Assembly: GCA_041625575.1 (NCBI GenBank)
Contig: JBFJTG010000011.1
Span: 1-52,832 of the forward strand
Source: Litorivivens sp041625575
GTDB lineage: Bacteria; Pseudomonadota; Gammaproteobacteria; Pseudomonadales; Spongiibacteraceae
Length of the DNA stretch: 52,832 nt
Reading direction: 5' to 3'
Under the pieces are notes generated by a model. That model made no database searches, was not told the DNA's origin, and was given only the letters and a program-made list of their open reading frames with translations. The position numbers and the translations under genes were made by a program. This document shows, one piece after another, positions 8,368 through 15,968 of this stretch (within the stretch, counting starts at the first letter, position 1; each line of letters starts with the position of its first letter).

Positions 8368-9189
8368 ATGAGCATGTTGCCTAGCTTTGAAACCCTCGCC
8401 CTGAGTATTGAAAATCACGTTGCACAGGTGCAGCTGAACCGGCCCGAAAAGGCCAACGCCATGAACTTGCCAATGTGGGGTGAGTTGCAGCAGTGCTTTG
8501 ACTACTTGTCTGATGCAGGTGAGGTGCGCGTGATTGTGCTCAGTGGCGCCGGTAAGCATTTTTGTTCAGGCATTGATTTGGGTATGTTCGGATCCTTACT
8601 CGATGATGCTCAGGTTGAACCTGCCCGCAAAGCCGAGGCCTTGCGAAGAACTATCCTTCAGCTTCAGGGCAATCTGTCCGCGATCGAAAATTGTCGAAAG
8701 CCGGTGCTGGCAGCCATTCATGGTGGTTGCGTGGGCGGTGGCATTGACATGGTTAGCTGTTGCGACATGCGCTACTGCACTGAAGATGCCAAGTTTTCCA
8801 TTAAAGAAATCGATGTCGGCATGACCGCAGATGTGGGCACATTGCAGCGTCTACCTCATATTATTCCGCAAGGCGTCGTGCGCGAATTGGCCTATACAGG
8901 ACGCAACATGGGTGCCGACGAGGCAGTCCGTGTCGGCATGGTAAACCGCCACTACAGTGATCGAGAGAGTCTGATGGCTGGTGTTATGGAGATAGCGAAG
9001 GACATCGCCAGTAAATCGCCTCTGGCAATACGCGGTACCAAGGAAATGCTGGTGTATACCCGAGACCACTCTGTGGCCGATGGTTTGAACTATATAGCTA
9101 CCTGGAATGCCGGCATGCTCAGCGCAGCGGATGTCACCGCGGCGGTCAGCGCGCGCATGGAAAACAAGCTGGCAGAATTTGACAGTTAG
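8368..9189 (+). CDS. delta(3,5)-delta(2,4)-dienoyl-CoA isomerase, ECH1-like
   Basis: The 273-residue crotonase has GKHFCSGIDL (oxyanion segment, about residues 57-66), HGGCVGGGIDM (second oxyanion loop) and the segment KEIDVGMTADVGTLQRLP. That segment is nearly identical to the ECH1 signature in which a Glu and an Asp act as proton shuttles. A third acidic residue, in GGIDMVSCCD, matches the additional ECH1 Asp. ECH1 moves double bonds so that odd-position unsaturated acyl-CoAs can enter beta-oxidation. ATG 8368 has ACAGGA upstream. It belongs to the SRPBCC-nitroreductase operon. The subfamily call is strong for a sequence-only view. Confidence 0.88.
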   Translation: MSMLPSFETLALSIENHVAQVQLNRPEKANAMNLPMWGELQQCFDYLSDAGEVRVIVLSGAGKHFCSGIDLGMFGSLLDDAQVEPARKAEALRRTILQLQGNLSAIENCRKPVLAAIHGGCVGGGIDMVSCCDMRYCTEDAKFSIKEIDVGMTADVGTLQRLPHIIPQGVVRELAYTGRNMGADEAVRVGMVNRHYSDRESLMAGVMEIAKDIASKSPLAIRGTKEMLVYTRDHSVADGLNYIATWNAGMLSAADVTAAVSARMENKLAEFDS

Positions 9190-9292
9190 TCCGACCGTAA
9201 TCATCACTGTCTGGCAGAGCCACTCTGCTATGATGCAAACTTATACTATTTGGCTATAGCCGGCAGGATTTCGCTTGATAAAAAAGAAGCAA

Positions 9293-9871
9293 ATGACGAT
9301 TTTCAGTACGCCGGTGGTCGCGCACATTCTTCGCCTGGTGTCTTATGTTGGCTTAAAGCTTACCGGTTGGCGCACGATTGGAACGCCGCCGAAGATCGAT
9401 AAGTACGTGATGATCGCGGTTCCCCACACGAGCAATTGGGATTTTCCCTTAATGCTTACGGTGGTTTTGAAATACAAAATGGACGTGCACTGGATTGGTA
9501 AGCACACCTTGTTTCCTTGGGCTATCGGCTGGTTTATGCGCTGGCTGGGCGGCATTTCTATCAACCGCTCCGCGGCTCACAACACGGTGGAGCAGGCGGC
9601 TGAAGCCTTCAACCGATCAAAAGAATTGGTTTTGCTCTTAACCCCGGAAGGGACCCGAGGCAAAGTCGATCAATGGAAGGCCGGTTTTTACCATATTGCA
9701 CAAAAAGTTAATTTGCCGATTCAACTTGCTTACGTTGACGCAAAAACCCGAGTAGTTGGTTTTGGTCCGCTGATCCAACCTACGGGTGATTTTGAGGCTG
9801 ACATGAAAGTCATGCTTGATTTTTATAAGGATAAACAGGGCATACGCTCTGAATTTACGATGGGCAGTTAG
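9293..9871 (+). CDS. small PlsC-like acyltransferase
   Basis: The 192-residue protein has the acyltransferase motifs HTSNWDFPL (HX4D, about residues 40-48), the following GGISINRSA and TPEGTRGKVDQWKAGFY (about 118-134), and a final substrate-channel segment. It lacks the longer C-terminal region of LPA acyltransferases. Short relatives are annotated as 1-acylglycerol-3-phosphate acyltransferases of uncertain acceptor. The HX4D motif places the active site at the cytoplasmic face of the inner membrane. ATG 9293 is preceded by AAGAAGC; a TTG at 9275 is the alternative. It lies 103 nt after the ECH1 gene and 47 nt before the PQQ enzyme. Confidence 0.83.
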   Translation: MTIFSTPVVAHILRLVSYVGLKLTGWRTIGTPPKIDKYVMIAVPHTSNWDFPLMLTVVLKYKMDVHWIGKHTLFPWAIGWFMRWLGGISINRSAAHNTVEQAAEAFNRSKELVLLLTPEGTRGKVDQWKAGFYHIAQKVNLPIQLAYVDAKTRVVGFGPLIQPTGDFEADMKVMLDFYKDKQGIRSEFTMGS

Positions 9872-9918
9872 CTGCACTAAAACCCCGAAATACGAACGAC
9901 ACCCCCCGAGGAAGATTA

Positions 9919-12093
9919 ATGCGTCCTTTATTTAGCGCGATGCTGAGTCTCATGCTGCTTTCTGCACAGGTATTTGCCTTGCCGGATGCCGAGACCATTC
10001 GCCTGGCGACAACAAAAGTCGATACCGCAGCCATCGCGACGCATAACCCAGATAATTGGCTGGGGCACGGCAATGACTATCGCGAACAGCGCTTCAGCGA
10101 ACTGAAGCAAATCAACGCAGACAACATCTCCCAACTCGGCTTGGCCTGGTCCTTCGACACGGAATTCAATCGCGGCCTGGAGGCAACCCCGATAGTTGTT
10201 GATGGCGTCATATTTGTTAGCGGCAACTGGAGTCAGGTGTATGCATTGGATGCCAAAACCGGCAAACAGCTTTGGAAGTACGACCCCAAAGTACCGCGTG
10301 AGTGGGCCAAAATGGCTTGCTGCGATGTTGTTAACCGCGGGGTGGCGGTCTATCAGGGCAAGGTTATTTTCGGCACGCTCGATGCACGATTGATCGCCTT
10401 GGACGCCGGTAGTGGCGAACTGATCTGGGAAACCCAGAGCGCCGATATCGCAAAGTATCCCTATACGATTACCGGAGCGCCGCGGGTTTTCAAAGACAAA
10501 GTATTAATCGGCAATGGCGGTGCCGAGTACGGTGTGCGCGGTTTTGTTTCTGCGTATGACGTGAATACCGGCGAAGAGTTGTGGCGCTTTTACACCGTTC
10601 CGGGTAACCCGGCTGAGGGTTACGAAAGTGAGGCGATGGAGCGAGCAGCCGCGACCTGGACCGGGCAATGGTGGGAGTACGGCGGTGGTGGCACCGTGTG
10701 GGACTCAATGGTCTACGACCCCGAACTTGATCAAGTGTATATCGGCGTTGGTAACGGTTCGCCCTGGAACCATAAGATTCGCAGCCCCGAAGGAGGCGAC
10801 AATCTTTACCTCTCGTCCATTGTCGCCCTCAATCCCGATACCGGAGAGTATCTCTGGCACTATCAGGAAACCCCCGGCGAATCCTGGGACTTCACCGCCA
10901 CCCAACACATTATGCTCGGCGAGATGGAGTGGGACGGCAAGCCCAAAAAGGTCATCTTGCAGGCTCCCAAGAATGGTTTCTTTTTCGTCATAGATCGCGA
11001 AAACGGCGAGCTGCTTTCTGCCGAGCCTTATGCTCGGGTTAACTGGGCAACGCACTACGACATGGCTACAGGCAGGCCTGTGGAGACCGAGCGCGCCCGC
11101 TACCGCGACGGCTCTGAATTTATTCGCCCCTCATCCATGGGCGCGCACAATTGGCAGCCCATGGCCTACAGCCCCGATACAGGCTTGGTGTATATTCCTG
11201 CGATCGACGCGCTGTTTAAGTACGAAGACGTCGAGAGCTATCTCCATAAATGGGGCCAGTGGAACTTGGGTGTGAAGCTGGAGCAGGATGAAGCGCCGAA
11301 CCATATATTGGCCCAATTAATGATGAAGCAGGTGACCACGGGTTCCTTGCTGGCGTGGAATCCGCGCACGCAATCCGCCGCTTGGTCTGTACCGTATCCA
11401 ATGCCGTGGAATGGTGGCCTGCTCGCGACTGGCGGCAATCTGGTTTTTCAAGGTACCGCGACCGGCGAGTTCCGCGCCTACTCCTCCGATAAGGGTGAGC
11501 AATTGTGGAGTTTTGATGCGCGCGCTGGCGTTATGGCTTCGCCCGTTACCTATCGGGTGGATGGCGAACAGTATGTCACCGTGCTTTCCGGCTGGGGTGG
11601 AGCCTTTGGGCTGATTGCCGGTATTGAAAAAGAATTTCAGCCTCCACCAAGCCGTGTATTGACCTTCAAATTGGGTGCCGCTGGCCAGTTGCCTGAAAAC
11701 CCCGAGAAGCAGATCAATGAAGCGCCTGCGCCGCCAACCATAAGTGAAGCAGAGCTAAAGCAGGGTCGAACTCTCTATCATGAGTATTGTTCGGGCTGTC
11801 ACGGTACCGATGCAGTATCAAATGGCTCCGTGCCGGACCTGCGCCACTTGCCGGGCGTTTACTACGATAACTTTGACAAAATCGTGCTTGATGGCGTGAT
11901 GCGTAAAATGGGAATGGTTGGTTTTAAGGACGTATTGAACGAAGACGATACAGCACTTATCAAAGCCTATGTTCTGAGCCAAGCCCAAGCTGATCGGGAG
12001 CTTCGCGAAACACCTTCTTGGTGGATGTCGATAAAAATGGCCTTTTTTAAGGTCGTTGCAAACATCCTTGGCTGGGTAATGAACTACGTTTAG
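9919..12093 (+). CDS. PQQ-dependent alcohol dehydrogenase with haem c domain
   Basis: The 724-residue quinohaemoprotein has a signal peptide (about 1-20, cleavage near VFA-LP) and an eight-bladed PQQ propeller with tryptophan-docking repeats (GEYLWHYQETPGESWDF and similar). It has the vicinal Cys134-Cys135 pair in MACCDVVNRG and a C-terminal cytochrome c with CSGCH (624-628). It oxidises primary or secondary alcohols in the periplasm and passes electrons through its own haem. The last 25 residues (SWWMSIKMAFFKVVANILG and on) form a hydrophobic helix that is not part of a usual haem domain and may hold the enzyme on the membrane. GAGGAAG precedes the ATG. No partner cytochrome or pqq biosynthesis gene is in the window. 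Confidence 0.93.
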   Translation: MRPLFSAMLSLMLLSAQVFALPDAETIRLATTKVDTAAIATHNPDNWLGHGNDYREQRFSELKQINADNISQLGLAWSFDTEFNRGLEATPIVVDGVIFVSGNWSQVYALDAKTGKQLWKYDPKVPREWAKMACCDVVNRGVAVYQGKVIFGTLDARLIALDAGSGELIWETQSADIAKYPYTITGAPRVFKDKVLIGNGGAEYGVRGFVSAYDVNTGEELWRFYTVPGNPAEGYESEAMERAAATWTGQWWEYGGGGTVWDSMVYDPELDQVYIGVGNGSPWNHKIRSPEGGDNLYLSSIVALNPDTGEYLWHYQETPGESWDFTATQHIMLGEMEWDGKPKKVILQAPKNGFFFVIDRENGELLSAEPYARVNWATHYDMATGRPVETERARYRDGSEFIRPSSMGAHNWQPMAYSPDTGLVYIPAIDALFKYEDVESYLHKWGQWNLGVKLEQDEAPNHILAQLMMKQVTTGSLLAWNPRTQSAAWSVPYPMPWNGGLLATGGNLVFQGTATGEFRAYSSDKGEQLWSFDARAGVMASPVTYRVDGEQYVTVLSGWGGAFGLIAGIEKEFQPPPSRVLTFKLGAAGQLPENPEKQINEAPAPPTISEAELKQGRTLYHEYCSGCHGTDAVSNGSVPDLRHLPGVYYDNFDKIVLDGVMRKMGMVGFKDVLNEDDTALIKAYVLSQAQADRELRETPSWWMSIKMAFFKVVANILGWVMNYV

Positions 12094-12108
12094 CGAAGCT
12101 ATTTTTTA

Positions 12109-12501
12109 TCAGCGGCAGCTAGCGCGAATATAAATATAAAAAAGTCCGTCATCGGCCTGCGTCCATTCCTGCTGTTTTGTCCAGCCGGTCGGACAGTTTT
12201 GGTAGAGTTCCTTGTGGATCGCTGTGTAAGCGTCTGCCGGGCCTTGTGATGGCTGGTAGTCGGCGCGTGCAGTATGTTTCTTGTTTCCCCCGTCCGGATT
12301 GGCCGTCACCGGAGTTTTATCGTTCGCGCGTTTTGCCGGCTTGTTGTCACCGTGAAAATCTGCAATGTTCAGGCTTTCTGCGACGTCGACATCCATCGGC
12401 GCGCTGTTGGCTGATTGTTGGGGTAGCGCGCATGCTTGCAGCAATAGAGAGAGCAGTAGGAGGCAGCAAGCACTTTTTGCAAAACACATTGTGTTTATCA
12501 T
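12109..12501 (-). CDS. small lipoprotein of unknown function
   Basis: From ATG 12501 the product is 130 residues with a type II signal peptide: ACCLLLLSLLLQAC puts the lipidated Cys at residue 24. The middle is a low-complexity, charged linker (residues about 30-85). The end, LYQNCPTGWTKQQEWTQADD to ASCR, is a small folded piece with two Cys that may pair. An upstream in-frame start at 12627 would bury the signal peptide and is rejected. It converges with the PQQ dehydrogenase gene (15 nt between stops) and follows the SDR gene by 129 nt. I do not recognise the family. Confidence 0.65.
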   Translation of the reverse strand: MINTMCFAKSACCLLLLSLLLQACALPQQSANSAPMDVDVAESLNIADFHGDNKPAKRANDKTPVTANPDGGNKKHTARADYQPSQGPADAYTAIHKELYQNCPTGWTKQQEWTQADDGLFYIYIRASCR

Positions 12502-12630
12502 GGCTAATCTCGGGCAGTAAAAGGCTTGAGGTTTTTGAATTGCCGTCGAAAATAAACCTCGATTGATATGATACCGCTTTATTATGGCAATTCTATGGTA
12601 CTTGTTGCGAGTCTGCGATACGCGCACTTC

Positions 12631-13389
12631 CTAGCTTGCAACAACGCCGCCGTCCACGGAGAGTGCGTGACCTTGTATGTAGCGTGACTCCTCACTGGCC
12701 AACCACGCAACAGTGTAGGCAATTTCGGTGGTGCTGCAGGCTCGACCAATAGGCAATTTGGCTTCCAATTGCTTGCGCAATTCGTCGTTGCCATCCATTG
12801 CCCGCCGGTACATCTCGGTTTCCACCACGCCGGGGCAGATGGCGTTAATATGAATGCCTTTACTCGCATATTCGACCGCTGCGGTTTTTGTCAGACCCAG
12901 TACAGCATGCTTGGATGCTGTGTACGCGCTTCGGTTCGGCGCCGCAATCAAGCCTGCGGCAGACGCGGAATTGATGACATGACCGCCATTTTTTTGCTTT
13001 AGCATCTGGGTGATCTGATGTTTCATACATAGAAATACACCGCGCACATTAACCTGCATTACCTTGTCGAAAACGGCCGCAGAGCATTCGGCCAGCGGCG
13101 CATTTTCCAACTCAACACCGGCGTTGTTAAATCCTACATCAATGCGGCCGAAATGTTCCGTGGCAGCCAGGGTAGCGTCGCGCACTTGGGTTTCATCGCT
13201 AATATCCGTTTTGATAAACAGGGCCTTCCTACCCATAGCGCGTATTTCTTCCGCAAGCGCTTCTCCGCTATCGCTTGTCAGGTCTAGTAACACCAGGCTG
13301 GCCCCTCGTTTTGCAAATAAGAGGGCAGTATCCCGGCCGATGCCAGCGGCGGCACCAGTGACTAGAACAATTTTTTCGTGCGCGTCCAT
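12631..13389 (-). CDS. short-chain dehydrogenase/reductase
   Basis: From ATG 13389 the protein has 252 residues and all classical SDR marks: TGAAAGIG (11-18) for the dinucleotide, Asp36 after the second strand (VLLDL, favouring NAD), NNAG (88-91), Ser141/143, Tyr156 and Lys160 (YTASK), and a C-terminal GHALSVDGGVVAS. It interconverts an alcohol and a ketone; the substrate is unknown. GGGA about 10 nt upstream supports this start. The start lies 28 nt inside the DUF4286-like gene, so the two genes overlap and are probably co-translated. Confidence 0.9.
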   Translation of the reverse strand: MDAHEKIVLVTGAAAGIGRDTALLFAKRGASLVLLDLTSDSGEALAEEIRAMGRKALFIKTDISDETQVRDATLAATEHFGRIDVGFNNAGVELENAPLAECSAAVFDKVMQVNVRGVFLCMKHQITQMLKQKNGGHVINSASAAGLIAAPNRSAYTASKHAVLGLTKTAAVEYASKGIHINAICPGVVETEMYRRAMDGNDELRKQLEAKLPIGRACSTTEIAYTVAWLASEESRYIQGHALSVDGGVVAS

Positions 13390-13877
13390 AGAAGTCCCAA
13401 TTTGAGTAGCCAATGAGTCGAGTGTTGTTGCATGGTGTATGCGTATTGCCCCGGCTGGCCCAGCAAGGTGATTAGCCATTGCATCTGCTGGCGTACGAAG
13501 GGAGATGCAGGGGGATACTGGTGTGAAGTAAGAGGGCGCAGGCTATTTGGGTCAATTTCGCACCATTGGCCACCTAGCGGCGAATTACCCGCGGGTACGG
13601 CCTCAATGCAGTCGATATGACGCCCCAGATCGAAAGCCTGCAAGGCCAATTCCGTCAGATCGCGTAATACAACTTCGGCGGACGTGGCTTCAAACTCATA
13701 GACGGCCATGTACTTGGCCGCGCTGCGGTTGGGCAGAGCATTGACAAAGCGACGTGCGGAAATAAAGCCGTGAGCTTTACTCAGGTCCGGCAAATGCGTA
13801 TGACTGTACCAGCAATTAAACTCCTCCTCTCGGCTGGGGTCGGTGCAGTTGCTAAACATAATTTGCTGGATGCGCAT
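13362..13877 (-). CDS. DUF4286-like (dimeric alpha-beta barrel) protein
   Basis: From ATG 13877 the product has 171 residues. The first 100 look like a ferredoxin-fold dimeric barrel related to DUF4286/EthD: a strand (MRIQQIMFSNC), then DPSREEEFNCWYSHTHLPDL and FISARRFV. The rest carries a proline-rich stretch and two aromatic helices that I cannot assign. Related barrels in catabolic clusters assist ring-modifying oxygenases, but no reaction is known for this protein. The start is 1 nt after the stop of the DDN-like gene and its end overlaps the SDR start, so the three genes form a tight operon. Confidence 0.65.
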   Translation of the reverse strand: MRIQQIMFSNCTDPSREEEFNCWYSHTHLPDLSKAHGFISARRFVNALPNRSAAKYMAVYEFEATSAEVVLRDLTELALQAFDLGRHIDCIEAVPAGNSPLGGQWCEIDPNSLRPLTSHQYPPASPFVRQQMQWLITLLGQPGQYAYTMQQHSTHWLLKLGLLWTRTKKLF

Positions 13878-13878
13878 C

Positions 13879-14298
13879 TTAGTTCCAGTCGATGAGCACC
13901 ACGGGGATTTCGCGTGTGGTGCGTTTTTCGTAGCGCGCAAACATTCGATTGTAGTTTGTTAGTAGCGGCCATAATTTAGCGCGTTCGTCCGTGGTGGCGG
14001 TTTGTGCTGAGGTGTCCCTTCGTTCGCGGCGAAATTGTACTTTCACCTGACGGTTGTCGACCAGATTCAGGTACCAGGCTGGATGGTGATCCTGCCCGTT
14101 GTTGGAGGCTACAATTACCAGCTTGCCCTCGTGCTGCATGCAGGCAATGGGAATGGTGCGAGCCTTTCCGGTTTTACGGCCGGTGGTGGTGAGTAGCAAA
14201 TGGTCGATTCCGGCCAGGCGGCCGCCAACCTTGCCGCCAGTGGCTCTGTAGAGAAGAATATGGGTGTTAATGAAGGCTTTCAGGCCAAGCGTGCTCAT
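13879..14298 (-). CDS. DDN-type deazaflavin/quinone-dependent nitroreductase family protein
   Basis: The 139-residue protein matches the split-beta-barrel family first known from mycobacterial Ddn: LLLTTTGRKTGKARTIPI (about 34-51) binds the cofactor phosphate, followed by VIVASNNGQDHHPAWYLNL (about 61-79) and the strand VKVQFRRE. The family reduces quinones, enones or nitro-compounds with F420H2 in actinobacteria; many proteobacterial copies have no proven cofactor. It is the first gene of the minus-strand operon and is divergent from the ECH gene, sharing a 112-nt promoter region with the ATAAC-N4-GTTAT box. Confidence 0.82.
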   Translation of the reverse strand: MSTLGLKAFINTHILLYRATGGKVGGRLAGIDHLLLTTTGRKTGKARTIPIACMQHEGKLVIVASNNGQDHHPAWYLNLVDNRQVKVQFRRERRDTSAQTATTDERAKLWPLLTNYNRMFARYEKRTTREIPVVLIDWN

Positions 14299-14372
14299 TG
14301 ATGATAACTCCCGAATCTAGCTCCAAAGTGTGGTGATAGAAGCCTAACAAAGCGCTTGCATTTTTTTATAAA

Positions 14373-14386
14373 ATAACACAAGTTAT
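14373..14386. promoter_or_regulatory. candidate operator between the DDN-like and ECH genes
   Basis: ATAAC-ACAA-GTTAT, a perfect 5-bp-arm inverted repeat with a 4-nt spacer, lies in an AT-rich stretch 25 nt upstream of the ECH start and 75 nt from the divergent DDN-like start. The same pattern occurs at 15908-15921. Confidence 0.5.
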
Positions 14387-14410
14387 ATAAAAGTCCAGCG
14401 TGGACAGCCT

Positions 14411-15226
14411 ATGACTTCTCACTCCTCCATAAATAAATCGGTACACTTCCTGCGTGAGGGTACGGTTGCTACCTGCCGTTTTAGTCATGCGCCCACCCAG
14501 ACCCTTACCAATGCAATGGTCGAACGCACTCAGCAATGGCTGGCAGGCGTCGCTGTCGATCCCGAAATTCGGGTGGTGGTGTTTACCGGCGAGGGCCCCT
14601 TCTTTATTGCCCACTATGAAGTTGCCGATATACAGGCGATGGTGCGGGGCGCACCGACAGCAGAGGTCGATATTGCGGCACTGCCGCTGCACTCATTCCA
14701 TCGGCTACTGACAACGATAGAAGCCATGCCGCAAGTGACGATTGCCGCAATTAACGGGTCTGCCGCAGGAGGGGGCCTCGAGTTGGCGCTGGCCTGTGAT
14801 TTTCGTGTAATGAAGGATGGTAATTTTTTTCTGGCCTTACCGGAAACCAATATAGGCATCATACCGGGCGGTGGCGGTACACAGCGTCTGGCACGAATGG
14901 TCGGCCTGTCTCGGGCAACAGAACTGATCCTGCTAGCTCAAGCCTTTACCCCGAAGCAGGGATTGGAATGGGGGATACTTCATCGCGTGTACGGCGAAGC
15001 AGATTTCGATGACGAAGTATCTGCCTTCAGCAAGCTGTTGGCAGCGAGAGCTCCGATCGCCCTACGGGAAGCAAAGCGAGCCATTCGAGAAGGCCTAGAG
15101 GAAGCGCTTGCCGATGGCTTGGCGCGTGAACAGCGTGGGCTTTTCCGAACCCTCAATAGTCGCGATGCACAGAATGCTATCTCGAACTGGCTCGTGGGCA
15201 GATCCAGCACTTTTTCGGGGGACTAG
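14411..15226 (+). CDS. enoyl-CoA hydratase/isomerase family protein
   Basis: The 271-residue crotonase has the second oxyanion loop GSAAGGGLELALACDF (about residues 117-132), and LPETNIGIIPGGGGTQRLAR, with the Glu used by hydratases. The first oxyanion segment is unusual: FFIAHYEVADIQAM replaces the common F-AGAD-L pattern. The last third contains a trimer-type helical tail. It probably hydrates or isomerises an unsaturated acyl-CoA. The operator-like box is just upstream. The Nudix gene begins 2 nt after its stop, so both are on one transcript. Exact reaction unknown. Confidence 0.87.
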   Translation: MTSHSSINKSVHFLREGTVATCRFSHAPTQTLTNAMVERTQQWLAGVAVDPEIRVVVFTGEGPFFIAHYEVADIQAMVRGAPTAEVDIAALPLHSFHRLLTTIEAMPQVTIAAINGSAAGGGLELALACDFRVMKDGNFFLALPETNIGIIPGGGGTQRLARMVGLSRATELILLAQAFTPKQGLEWGILHRVYGEADFDDEVSAFSKLLAARAPIALREAKRAIREGLEEALADGLAREQRGLFRTLNSRDAQNAISNWLVGRSSTFSGD

Positions 15227-15228
15227 GA

Positions 15229-15831
15229 ATGAGTCATTGTCGTGACTGCGGCTTACTCCTCTCTAGGGCTGTGCCCGAAGGCGACAATTGCGAGCGCGAT
15301 CTTTGTTTGGCATGCGGTTATATCGAATACGACAACCCACGAATTCTCACAACATGCATGGTGCACGAGGGGGAGCGTCTACTGTGGATTCGCCGCGCGC
15401 TGCCGCCGGATGTCGGTAAGTGGGCTATCCCCGGAGGCTTTGTCGAGTGCGGTGAGAATCTGCAGGAAGCCGCCAGCAGGGAAATAGAAGAGGAGACTGG
15501 AGTACGCTTAGAGCCCTGGTCGCTGAACCTCTATGGCATTGGTAGTTTACCCCTGCTCGGCCAAGTATATGTCACCTTTCGTGCGCCTCTTGGAGCGCAG
15601 AATTACTACGCTACCGACGAAGCGGAAGCAGTAGCCCTGTTTTCTGCGAGCGAGCTCGACTGGGCGAATGTGGCGTATCCGGATATTAATTTTCATGTGC
15701 GGCGTTTCTATCGCGAAGTAGTTAAGGGCAGTTTTGGCATCTACCTTGGTGAAGTTAATGCTGAGCGAGGTGTGCGTGTGCTCGAGTGCGGAAAGTCCCA
15801 TGCGGTTCAACGGCTTGTGAAAGACTTTTAA
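15229..15831 (+). CDS. Nudix hydrolase with N-terminal zinc ribbon
   Basis: The 200-residue protein begins with a four-Cys ribbon (CRDCG at 4-8 and CLACG at 26-30), followed by a Nudix domain. The box is G-F-V-E-C-G-E-N-L-Q-E-A-A-S-R-E-I-E-E-E and TG (about 66-87), with the full GX5EX7REXXEEXG pattern. The layout resembles NudC-like or ADP-ribose/CoA-cleaving Nudix enzymes found beside beta-oxidation genes, where they may clear CoA or nucleotide by-products; that role is inference. The start follows the ECH stop by 2 nt. The gene ends 138 nt before the next start, in a region that holds the promoter of the monooxygenase operon. Confidence 0.88.
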   Translation: MSHCRDCGLLLSRAVPEGDNCERDLCLACGYIEYDNPRILTTCMVHEGERLLWIRRALPPDVGKWAIPGGFVECGENLQEAASREIEEETGVRLEPWSLNLYGIGSLPLLGQVYVTFRAPLGAQNYYATDEAEAVALFSASELDWANVAYPDINFHVRRFYREVVKGSFGIYLGEVNAERGVRVLECGKSHAVQRLVKDF

Positions 15832-15878
15832 TCTGTGTGATGAAGCCTTGGGGTTTCTGTGCGATGAATGATTTATAT

Positions 15879-15924
15879 AAAACACGTGTTACATATTGAC
15901 TTTTTATATAACGAGCGTTATTAC
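15879..15924 (+). promoter_or_regulatory. promoter with two operator-like boxes before the monooxygenase operon
   Basis: TTGACT (15896-15901) and TATTAC (15919-15924) are 17 nt apart, a plausible sigma70 promoter. Box 1, AAAAC-ACGT-GTTAC (15879-15892, core AACACGTGTT palindrome), ends 3 nt before the -35. Box 2, ATAACG-AG-CGTTAT (15908-15921, perfect 6-bp arms), lies between and over the -10. Box centres are 29 bp apart. This layout fits a repressor such as the nearby TetR protein. Confidence 0.55.
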
Positions 15925-15968
15925 TAATTCGGGCCGCAGTAAAATAATTAAACCAGAAGAGGCGCCTT

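Noticed and set aside
14341..14354. 14-nt sequence AGCCTAACAAAGCG also present at 44917-44930, resembling an integron attC end
   Set aside because: No GTTRRRY core or attC-sized fold is found at either place, and several shared 14-mers are expected by chance in 52 kb.
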